DNA of 64,000 nt, from NCBI GenBank assembly GCA_036001465.1, contig DASYUH010000037.1:1-64000 (forward strand), given 5' to 3'. The DNA is from Candidatus Polarisedimenticolia bacterium (GTDB lineage Bacteria; Acidobacteriota; Polarisedimenticolia; Gp22-AA2). Of this stretch, positions 7,590-14,479 are shown piece by piece (the first letter of the stretch is position 1; every line of letters starts with the position of its first letter). Position numbers and translations under genes: made by a program. The notes under the pieces are model-generated. The model did no database searches, was not told the origin of the DNA, and saw nothing but the letters and a program-made list of their open reading frames with translations.

Positions 7590-10298
7590 TCATTCCTCGC
7601 GCAGGGCCACCATCGGATCCACGTTCAGCGCTCGCCGCGCCGGGATCCAGCAAGCCAGGAGCGCGACGAAAGTCAGCAGCCCGGCGGTCACGAGGAATGT
7701 CAGCGGGTCGGTGGCGCTGACGCCGAAGAGCAGGCTCTTCATCAGGCGCGTCAGCCCGAAAGCCGCCAGGAGGCCGAGTGCGATGCCGCCGAGCGTCATC
7801 GACATCCCCTGTCCGATGACCAGCCGCAACACGTCACCGGCCTGGGCGCCCAGCGCCACGCGGATGCCGATCTCGCGCGTGCGCTGCGCCACGCCGCAGG
7901 AGATCACCCCGAAGAGTCCCGTGCCGGCGAGCACCAGCGCCGCCCCCGCGAACACGGTCAGCAGCCACAGATTGAACCGTCGTGGAGCGACCGAGGCGGC
8001 CAGGTATTGCTCCATCGTGCGGATGCTCGAGGCCGGCACGTCCCGGTCGACCGCCTGGATCTCGCGGCGCGCCGCAGCCGACAGCGTCAACGGATCGACC
8101 GCCGTCCGGAGCAGCCAGTATTGATTGCCGGTCAACCAGACCACGGCATCCTCGTGGGCCTGATGCAGGGGCAGGTAGATGTGCGGCGCCGGCTCGACGT
8201 CGAGGCTCAGGTGCTGCACATCCCCGACCACGCCCACGATCTCGACCGGTCGGGGGCCTTGATCGTTGTCGTCGATCCGCAGATGCGCGCCGACCGGGTT
8301 CCCGTCCGGCCAGTACCGGTGGGCGAGCTTCTGGCTGATGAGCGCCACGCTGGGGGCCTGCGACGTGTCGCGCTCGTTGAATGCCCGTCCCGCGAGCAGC
8401 GGAATCCTGAGGGCGCGGAAATAGCCGGCGCTGACCATGCGGTAGTCCGCCCGCGGGGCTTCGTCCTGTGCCGTGGCGCGCCCCTCGATGGTGAAGGGAA
8501 TGCTCGCCATCGTGCCGCTCAAAGGCAGCGCGGAGACGACCCCCACGGTTTCGACGCCGGGCAGGCTCTCCAGCCGCGGCCGCAGCCTGTCATGGAACGC
8601 GGCCGCGGCGGCGCGGTCGGGGTATCGCCCCTTCGGCAGGGAGAGCCGGACGACCAGGACGTTCTCCGCGTCGAAGCCGGGATGGACCCCCTGCAGCCGG
8701 AGGAAGCTCTTGACGAGCAGGCCCGCGCCGACCAGCAGCACCAGGGAGAGCGCGATTTCCGAGACGACCAGCAGGCCCCGCGCCCGGCTCTGCCGCGCGC
8801 CGCCCGCTCCGCCGCGCCCGCTTTCCTTGAGCTCGTCGTTGAGGCTCACGCGCGTGGCCTGCCAGGCCGGGGCCAGGCCGAAGATCAATCCGGCCAGGAG
8901 CGAAAGGGCCAGCGTGAAGCCCAGCACGCGGAAGTCCACGCCGACTTCGGCGGCGCGCGGCAGGTTCGCCGGGCTGAGCGCGAGCAGCAGGTCGATGCCA
9001 TAGGAGGCCAGCAGAAGCCCGGCCGCGCCCCCCAGGCCGGCGAGCAGCAGGCTCTCGGTCGCCAGCTGCTGGACCAGGCGCCAGCGCGTGGCGCCCAGCG
9101 CGGTGCGGATGGCCATCTCCCGGTGCCGCGCCACGGCCCGCGCCAGCGCCAGGTTGGCCAGGTTCACGCAGGTGATCAAGAGCACCACCCCGACCGCTCC
9201 GAGCAGCACCCACAACGCGAGGCGGAAGCCGCCCACCACCTCCTCGTACAGCGGGCCGAGCGTCACCCCCACCTTCCGCGCATTGGCGACCGGATACTGC
9301 CGCCGGAGCCGCTGCGCCACGGCGGTCAAATCCGCCTCCGCCTGCTCGCGCGTGACCCCCGGCTTCAATCGCGCCAGCCCGCGCAGGAAATGCACCGACG
9401 TGCGCACGTCCCGCCACGGGTCGGCATCGGGAGCCAGCGGAATCGCCAGCTCGGCCTCCTTGATCGGAAAGAAGAACTGCGGCGGCAGGACCCCGACCAC
9501 GGTGTAGCTGGCGCCATTGAGGGTCAGCGGCTTTCCCACCATCTGCGGATCGGCGCCGAAGCGCCGTTTCCAGAGGCCATCGCTCAAGACCACGACGCGC
9601 TCCTGCCCCGGCGTGTCATCGGCGGGCAGCAGAGCGCGACCGACCACGGCCTCGACCCCCAGCATCAGGAAGGCGTTGGCCGATATCCGCAGCCCCTGCA
9701 GGCGCTCGGGGTCGCCGCGATCGGTGAGATTGGCGCTCCAGTTGGCGAAGGCGGCGATCCCGTCCAGCCCCCGGTTCTGATCCCGATAGTCGATGAAATC
9801 CGGGAGCGTGAACGGGAACTGGCCCGGTTCGGGGCGGCGCACGGAGACCCACACCAGCTGCTCCGGATTCCGGAACGGCAGCTGGCGCAGCAGGATGGCG
9901 TTCACCAGGCTGAAGATCGCCGTGTTGCCGCCGATCCCCAGCGCGAGCGCCAGCGCCGCCACTCCCGTGAAGACCGGCTGCCTGAGCAGCGTGCGCAGGC
10001 CGTATCGCAGGTCCCGCCAGAGATCCCCGATCCAGTGTCTCCTGCCGGCCCCCGGCACGACGGGCTCCGCGGCCACCTGCCGCTCGACGCGTCGCAGCTC
10101 ACGCGCCAGCCATCCGCCTTCGCTCAGCTCGGCGAGCGCGGCGCGCGAGGCGTCCGCTTGCGTCGCGCCTCCGGCCCGCAGTTCGTGATAGCGATCATCG
10201 AGATGCTGCGCCAGCTCCTCGACGATCTCCATCTCGCGCGTCGGCTCCAGCGTGAGCGTCGCCAGCCGCCGTCGGATGTCCTCGTTCCAGTCAGGCAT
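7590..10298 (-). CDS. ADOP-family MacB/FtsX-type permease, PadR-linked form
   Basis: This 902-aa protein starts with the roughly 90-residue soluble segment typical of PadR-associated ADOP proteins (MPDWNEDIRRRLATL, then EIVEELAQHLDDRY). Then come the first helix (LALALGIGGNTAIFSLVNAI), two MacB-type periplasmic cores and two FtsX permease blocks, ending 'RRALNVDPMVALREE'. It is an inner-membrane transport or mechanotransmission-like protein with no ATPase of its own; substrate unknown. The gene begins 34 nt after the padR stop on the same strand, so the two form an operon controlled from the padR promoter. The membrane helices lie near residues 105-130, 370-400, 425-450 and in the last 120 residues. 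It differs from the ADOP at 367-2892 by having the N-terminal extension. Confidence 0.92.
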   Translation of the reverse strand: MPDWNEDIRRRLATLTLEPTREMEIVEELAQHLDDRYHELRAGGATQADASRAALAELSEGGWLARELRRVERQVAAEPVVPGAGRRHWIGDLWRDLRYGLRTLLRQPVFTGVAALALALGIGGNTAIFSLVNAILLRQLPFRNPEQLVWVSVRRPEPGQFPFTLPDFIDYRDQNRGLDGIAAFANWSANLTDRGDPERLQGLRISANAFLMLGVEAVVGRALLPADDTPGQERVVVLSDGLWKRRFGADPQMVGKPLTLNGASYTVVGVLPPQFFFPIKEAELAIPLAPDADPWRDVRTSVHFLRGLARLKPGVTREQAEADLTAVAQRLRRQYPVANARKVGVTLGPLYEEVVGGFRLALWVLLGAVGVVLLITCVNLANLALARAVARHREMAIRTALGATRWRLVQQLATESLLLAGLGGAAGLLLASYGIDLLLALSPANLPRAAEVGVDFRVLGFTLALSLLAGLIFGLAPAWQATRVSLNDELKESGRGGAGGARQSRARGLLVVSEIALSLVLLVGAGLLVKSFLRLQGVHPGFDAENVLVVRLSLPKGRYPDRAAAAAFHDRLRPRLESLPGVETVGVVSALPLSGTMASIPFTIEGRATAQDEAPRADYRMVSAGYFRALRIPLLAGRAFNERDTSQAPSVALISQKLAHRYWPDGNPVGAHLRIDDNDQGPRPVEIVGVVGDVQHLSLDVEPAPHIYLPLHQAHEDAVVWLTGNQYWLLRTAVDPLTLSAAARREIQAVDRDVPASSIRTMEQYLAASVAPRRFNLWLLTVFAGAALVLAGTGLFGVISCGVAQRTREIGIRVALGAQAGDVLRLVIGQGMSMTLGGIALGLLAAFGLTRLMKSLLFGVSATDPLTFLVTAGLLTFVALLACWIPARRALNVDPMVALREE

Positions 10299-10332
10299 GC
10301 TCAGTCAGGCCCATGCGGTCCCGTCGGCCCGG

Positions 10333-10662
10333 TCAGGCTCGTTCGGGCCGGGTGACGCGATGGATCGCCGCCACGAAGGACTCCCAGGTGCTGCGCTGCG
10401 CCGCGAGCACTTTCCTGCCTCGAGACGTCAATTTGTAATAGCGCCGCCGCCGCTGCCCGGGCCTTTCGACCCAGCGGCCTTCGATCCAGCCGCGCCCCGC
10501 GAGCCGGTAGAGGAGCGGATAGAGCGACGCGACATGGAATCTCAGGGCGCCGCCCGAACGCGCTTCGATCAGCTTGCCGATTTCATAGCCGTGCCGGGGC
10601 CTCGCCTCGAGGAGCGCAAGGATCATGAGCTCGGCGCTGCCCTTCTTCAATTCGCGGTCCAT
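10333..10662 (-). CDS. PadR-family transcriptional regulator
   Basis: A 109-aa winged-helix repressor. The segment MDRELKKGSAELMILALLEA, then 'RHGYEIGKLIEARSGG...FHVASLYPLLYRL...GWIEGRW', is the PadR DNA-binding domain, with the C-terminal helix formed by 'RKVLAAQRSTWESFVAAI'. The start at 10662 (MDREL) is chosen by family; ATGs at 10686 and 10692 are in frame. The predicted transcription start is near 10686, so a leaderless start at that ATG cannot be excluded. A perfect ATATGT-N9-ACATAT inverted repeat covers the promoter, which fits autoregulation. It is the first gene of the operon with the ADOP permease, the usual pairing in Acidobacteriota. Confidence 0.9.
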   Translation of the reverse strand: MDRELKKGSAELMILALLEARPRHGYEIGKLIEARSGGALRFHVASLYPLLYRLAGRGWIEGRWVERPGQRRRRYYKLTSRGRKVLAAQRSTWESFVAAIHRVTRPERA

Positions 10663-10675
10663 GATGCGGTGGTCG

Positions 10676-10696
10676 ATATGTATCATAGCCACATAT
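10676..10696. promoter_or_regulatory. PadR operator (inverted repeat)
   Basis: ATATGT (10676-10681), 9-nt spacer, ACATAT (10691-10696). This agrees with the ATGT/ACAT half-sites known for PadR proteins. It overlaps the -10 box and the predicted start of transcription, so binding should repress. Confidence 0.7.
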
Positions 10697-10721
10697 TACG
10701 CAGACAGGGATCCCGCGTCAA
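10693..10721 (-). promoter_or_regulatory. sigma-70 promoter of the padR-ADOP operon
   Basis: On the minus strand TTGACG (10721-10716), 17-bp spacer, TAATAT (10698-10693). Confidence 0.75.
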
Positions 10722-10739
10722 GTGGGTGGCTCGGTCCGT

Positions 10740-11753
10740 TCAGCCTCGTCCGGGGGGACGCCCGCGGGGCTTCGCGGCCCGCGGGGGCGCCGCGGAGGAC
10801 TTGGACTGCCTGCGGAACCTCGCGGGGGGCGCGCCGAACGCGCGCTTGAAGGCCCGGTTGAACGCCGGCTCCGATTCGTAGCCCACCGCGGCCGCGACCT
10901 GGGCGACGCTCTGGCTGGTCGAGCCGAGCAGGCGCGCGCCGAGCTGCAGGCGCCAGCCCGTCAGGTAGGTCATGGGCGGGGCCTTCATGAAATGGCGGAA
11001 CCGCTCGGCCAGCACCGAGCGGGAGACCCCCGATTCCTTCGCGAGGGCCGCCAGCGTCCACGGGTGCGCCGGTCGCCGGTGCATCAACGCGAGCGCCTTG
11101 CCGACCTCGGGGTCGCGGGCCCCCGCGAGCCATCCGGCCCTCCCTTCGGGCCACTGCGCGACGTAGCGCCGCAGCGTCTCCACGAACAGGACCTCCGACA
11201 GCTTCGCGAGGACCGCCTCTCCGCCGGGCCGCGCCCCTCCGGCCTCGTCCACCGAGAACCGGATCGACTGCTCGATGAAGCGGCCGGACGCGTCGTCCCT
11301 GATGTTGACCTTGAACATCGGGGGCAATCCCGCCAGCACGAGCCGGCTCATCCGCGGGTCGCAGGCCATGTACCCGCAGACGAACCGCGTCACCTCTCCG
11401 CCGCCCCCCTGGCGGGAGAGCTTGAGCCCCTGGGAAAACATGCGCTGGAGCTCCTTCCCGTTGTCCTGTCTGCTGGCCGGCGAGCCGTTCTCCATGACGT
11501 GCGGATCGCCATGGGGAAAGACCACGATGTCGCCCGCCACCAGCGGCGTCCGCTCTCCGTGTTCCACCATCGCGATGCCGCGGCCCTCGGTCAAGAGATG
11601 GAAGATGATCACGTGCGCCCCCGCCGGCGAGAGGTAGGGGGCCATCTCGTGCGAGGGCGGCTCGCGGAATCCCCACGGGGCCGAGAACTCGGCGTTGTAG
11701 AACATCGCCCCTTCGAGCGTCACGATCTTCAGGACTTCCGACAGGATATCCAC
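10740..11753 (-). CDS. AraC-family regulator with cupin-type sensor domain
   Basis: A protein of 337 aa from the GTG at 11753. The N-terminal half is a cupin-like ligand domain (PYLSPAGAHVIIFHLL, 'GDIVVFPHGDPHVM'), as in the AraC_binding_2/cupin_6 regulators often placed next to oxidoreductases. The C-terminal 100 residues carry two helix-turn-helix units ('WTLAALAKESGVSRSVLAERF' region and 'SVAQVAAAVGYESEPAFNRAFKRAFG'), then an Ala/Pro/Arg-rich tail. GAGGGA lies 4-5 nt before the GTG. The frame is open to 11912, but that longer start would place the four operator half-sites inside the gene, so it is disfavoured. It is divergent from the AhpD-like gene, its probable target. The effector is unknown. 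Confidence 0.85.
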   Translation of the reverse strand: MDILSEVLKIVTLEGAMFYNAEFSAPWGFREPPSHEMAPYLSPAGAHVIIFHLLTEGRGIAMVEHGERTPLVAGDIVVFPHGDPHVMENGSPASRQDNGKELQRMFSQGLKLSRQGGGGEVTRFVCGYMACDPRMSRLVLAGLPPMFKVNIRDDASGRFIEQSIRFSVDEAGGARPGGEAVLAKLSEVLFVETLRRYVAQWPEGRAGWLAGARDPEVGKALALMHRRPAHPWTLAALAKESGVSRSVLAERFRHFMKAPPMTYLTGWRLQLGARLLGSTSQSVAQVAAAVGYESEPAFNRAFKRAFGAPPARFRRQSKSSAAPPRAAKPRGRPPGRG

Positions 11754-11775
11754 GGGGTCCCTCTTCGCGGCATGC

Positions 11776-11860
11776 GACGCCCGGACAACTCCGCCGGACT
11801 CCCGGGCAAATGACGCACATGCTACCGCGTCGCGGGCAAGAGAACCAGACGCCCGGGCAA
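11776..11860 (+). promoter_or_regulatory. AraC-type operator: four direct half-sites in two 21-bp pairs
   Basis: Copies of GACGCCCGGGCAA start at 11776 (1 mismatch), 11797 (1 mismatch), 11827 (4 mismatches) and 11848 (exact). The steps are 21, 30 and 21 bp. A 21-bp period is the spacing of AraC tandem half-sites. The last copy abuts the -35 position of a likely promoter (-10 CATAGT at 11883-11888), the usual place for an AraC-type activator. Confidence 0.6.
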
Positions 11861-11900
11861 TGCAATCCCCGCACTCGTGCGGCATAGTCATCGCCGATGA

Positions 11901-11920
11901 CCGGGTGGACATCCACCCGG
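11901..11920 (+). promoter_or_regulatory. perfect hairpin in the leader of the AhpD-like gene
   Basis: 8-bp GC-rich stem CCGGGTGG/CCACCCGG with loop ACAT, 21 nt upstream of the AGGAGG site. If -10 is at 11883-11888, the stem lies inside the 5' leader. It may stabilise the RNA or act as a repressor site; there is no direct evidence for either. Confidence 0.4.
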
Positions 11921-11953
11921 CCCAGGCCGGTCAACCGGACAGGAGGAATGACA

Positions 11954-12286
11954 ATGAGCGAGCACTATCACGACGCCGCGGACCTTCGTCTCTTGAGGGA
12001 CATGCGCAAGCTGGCCCCGGCGGAGTTCGAGGCCTGGATCGGCCTCGACAACATCGTCGGGCGCGCCGACGGGGCGATCCCGAAGAAGCACCGCGAGCTG
12101 ATCGCGCTGGCGGTCGCCTGCACGACCCAGTGCCCGTACTGCATCGAGGTCCACGCCAAGGCCGCCCGGTCCGCCGGCGCGACCCGCGAGGAGATCGTCG
12201 AGTCCGCCTTCCTCGCGGCGGCGTTGCGGGCCGGAGGCGCCGCGACCCACGGCGCGATGGCGCTGAAATTCTTCGACCAGCAGTGA
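11954..12286 (+). CDS. AhpD-like carboxymuconolactone decarboxylase family protein
   Basis: A 110-aa cytosolic protein. The motif TQCPYCIEVH gives Cys60, Cys63 and His67, the CxxCxxxH active site of AhpD-type alkylhydroperoxidases within the CMD family. The Glu that relays protons in AhpD is plausibly in 'KHRELIALAVA'. The helical pattern 'GATREEIVESAFLAAALRAGGAATHGAMAL' is typical. The start at 11954 is preferred because AGGAGG (11941-11946) is 7 nt away; the ATG at 11948 is too close to it. Such enzymes reduce peroxides using the Cys pair, and the redox partner is not in the window. The divergent AraC regulator and the operator array between the two genes suggest inducible expression. Confidence 0.88.
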   Translation: MSEHYHDAADLRLLRDMRKLAPAEFEAWIGLDNIVGRADGAIPKKHRELIALAVACTTQCPYCIEVHAKAARSAGATREEIVESAFLAAALRAGGAATHGAMALKFFDQQ

Positions 12287-12349
12287 TCGCCGAGCCATGA
12301 ACCCCGCGAAGTCGCGGTCAGGCGCCGCCCGGTCGCCCCCCCGGCACGC

Positions 12350-12379
12350 TTGCGCCGCGTGGTATCGCGGCGCTATTCT
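12350..12379 (+). promoter_or_regulatory. possible sigma-70 promoter for the M48 peptidase gene
   Basis: TTGCGC (12350-12355), 18-bp spacer, TATTCT (12374-12379), about 40 nt before the chosen ATG. Confidence 0.4.
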
Positions 12380-12418
12380 GGCGCCACGCCCCACCCGATG
12401 CGGGCCGACGGCGGACGC

Positions 12419-14479
12419 ATGAGACATCGACCGACACTCGCGGTCCTCGCGCACGTGCCCATCGCGCTTGCGATTCTCGCGCTCGCAGCCGGCGCGCCCG
12501 GCACCGGATCAGCCATCGCCGACCCGGCGTCGACGCCCCCGGAGCTGGAGAGCCTGCGCCAGGGCAGGGAAGCGGACAGGCGATTCACCGCGCAGATTGA
12601 AGCGATGGATCCCGAGGCGGCGGAGCTGTTCAGGCAGGCGAACGCGGCGCGCGAACGGGCGGACCATGCCCGGGCGAAAGCGCTCTACGAGCAGGTGGTC
12701 GGCATGGTGCCGTCCTTCGTGCATGCGCTGCGACGGCAATGCCACGAGGAGCTGGCGCTCGGGAACAGGGAGATGGCCGTGGCCCTGTGCAGACAGGCCG
12801 TCCGGCAGCAGGAGTCCGCCGACAACCTGGCCGCGCTGGCGCTCGCGCTCATCAAGGGCACGGAGACCTTCCCGAGCCGCATGCCCGACAAGCTGGAGGC
12901 CGTGCGCGTGGCGACGCGCGCGGCGGAGCTGGAGCCCGACAACATCTTCGCCGCGACGACGCTGTGCATGGTGGCGCTCGACAGAGAGGATGGCACCCTC
13001 TTCGGGCAATGCCTCCGGAACCTGGAGGCCCGCTATCCTTCCGATGGCGAGACCCATTACTTCGCGATGATTCAGGCCGCCGAGGAGGGGCGCTTCGACG
13101 AGGCCATGAGCCACCTCGCGCAGGCCCGCGACTCCGGTCTGCTCGACGGCGCGCAATACCAGGCGAGCTTGAAATACCTGAACGAGAGGCGGCGGTCACC
13201 CTGGCACATCGCGTCGCTCCTGCTGCCCTTCGGCGGCATCTGGCTGGGGCTCCTCGGGGTGCTGCTCGTCGCGGGCTACCTTCTCAGTCGCCTGGCGCTG
13301 CGCGCCTCCGCGCAGGTCCCGTCCGCCGGCGAGGGGGCAGTGACCGGCATGGACGCATGGCTCCGCCGCGTCTACCGGGGCGTCCTCTGGCTGTGCTGCG
13401 GCTATTACTATGTGTCCATCCCGATCGTCGTCCTGCTCGTCCTGGGGGTGTGCGCCGGGACGATCTACGCCTTCCTCTGGCTCGGCCGGATTCCGGTCCA
13501 GCTGTTCGTCGTCCTGTTGCTGGTCACCTTCTACACGCTCGCGGCCGTCGCCCGGAGCCTGTTCGTTCGCGGCGTGGACCAGGAGCCGGGCGAGCGCCTC
13601 GATCTGGATCGGTATCCGCGGCTCCGGGCGATCCTCGAGGAGGTGGCGCAGAGGGTCGGGACCCGCCCCGTGGACAGCGTGTACCTGACGCCGGGCGCGC
13701 AGGTGGCGGTCATGGAGCGGGGGAGAAGCCTCCGTGCCCTCGCCTGGGGCCGCGCGGAGCGCTGCCTGATCCTCGGCGTGGCCGCCCTCGACGGCTTGCG
13801 CCTCGGACCGCTCAAGGCGGTCCTCGCCCACGAGTACGGGCACTTCTCGAACCGCGACACGGCGGGCGGAGAATTCGCCCTGGCCGTTCGCCGGTCCCTC
13901 TGGACGATGGGGCAGGGGATCGCCGCCGGCGGGGCGGCCACCTGGTACAACCCCGCCTGGATCTTCGTGAACGGCTTCCACCGCGTCTTCCTGCGCATCT
14001 CCCAGGGGGCGTCACGGCTCCAGGAGGTGCTGGCCGACCGCTGGGCCGCCCTCAGCTACGGCTCGCGGGCCTTCGAGGAGGGGCTGCGGCACGTCGTGGC
14101 CCGCGGCGTGCGCTTCGGCGCCCATGCCAACGCGACCCTCGACGAGGTGATCAACGCGAAACGGCCGCTCGAGAACCTCTACTCCTACAAGCCCGAGCGC
14201 CCGCCGATCGAGCGCGGCGTCGAGGTGAGCGTCCGGGAAGCGCTCGAGGCGAAGCCTTCCCCGTACGACAGCCATCCGTCTCCGGTCGATCGGTTCGCCT
14301 GGGTGCAGGCGATGAACGCGCCGGGAACCGGAGCCTCGGCGGAGGATGAGGCCGAAGCCTGGGTCCTCTTCCCCGACCGCGATGCGATCGAGCGTGCCAT
14401 GACCGCCGTCGTCCGCCGGAACGTCGCCCAGGTCAATGGCATCGAGATCGGCGCTACCGTCGATCGTCCACCGCGCTGA
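12419..14479 (+). CDS. membrane-bound M48 family zinc metallopeptidase with N-terminal TPR region
   Basis: A 686-aa protein. A signal peptide (MRHRPTLAVLAHVPIALAIL to about residue 34) precedes a TPR-like helical region (about 45-250: 'AANAARERADHARAKALYEQV', 'DNIFAATTLCMVAL'). Then come three or four membrane helices (about 262-290, 322-350, 355-380) and the catalytic domain, with HEYGH starting at His471 (AVLAHEYGHFSNRDT), the HExxH zinc site of HtpX/Ste24-type peptidases. The third ligand is probably a Glu in 'SRLQEVLADRWAAL', the family's E-x-x-AD motif. The start at 12419 leads straight into the signal peptide; an ATG at 12398 is in frame. Its last 26 bases overlap the end of the convergent sugar dehydrogenase gene. 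It is likely a membrane-protein quality-control or processing enzyme; substrate unknown. Confidence 0.85.
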   Translation: MRHRPTLAVLAHVPIALAILALAAGAPGTGSAIADPASTPPELESLRQGREADRRFTAQIEAMDPEAAELFRQANAARERADHARAKALYEQVVGMVPSFVHALRRQCHEELALGNREMAVALCRQAVRQQESADNLAALALALIKGTETFPSRMPDKLEAVRVATRAAELEPDNIFAATTLCMVALDREDGTLFGQCLRNLEARYPSDGETHYFAMIQAAEEGRFDEAMSHLAQARDSGLLDGAQYQASLKYLNERRRSPWHIASLLLPFGGIWLGLLGVLLVAGYLLSRLALRASAQVPSAGEGAVTGMDAWLRRVYRGVLWLCCGYYYVSIPIVVLLVLGVCAGTIYAFLWLGRIPVQLFVVLLLVTFYTLAAVARSLFVRGVDQEPGERLDLDRYPRLRAILEEVAQRVGTRPVDSVYLTPGAQVAVMERGRSLRALAWGRAERCLILGVAALDGLRLGPLKAVLAHEYGHFSNRDTAGGEFALAVRRSLWTMGQGIAAGGAATWYNPAWIFVNGFHRVFLRISQGASRLQEVLADRWAALSYGSRAFEEGLRHVVARGVRFGAHANATLDEVINAKRPLENLYSYKPERPPIERGVEVSVREALEAKPSPYDSHPSPVDRFAWVQAMNAPGTGASAEDEAEAWVLFPDRDAIERAMTAVVRRNVAQVNGIEIGATVDRPPR

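Noticed and set aside
7350-10355. Open frame of about 1000 codons on the plus strand
   Set aside because: It lies antisense to the ADOP permease and padR, is Arg/Gln/His-rich, and has no family signal. It is a by-product of high G+C codon use.
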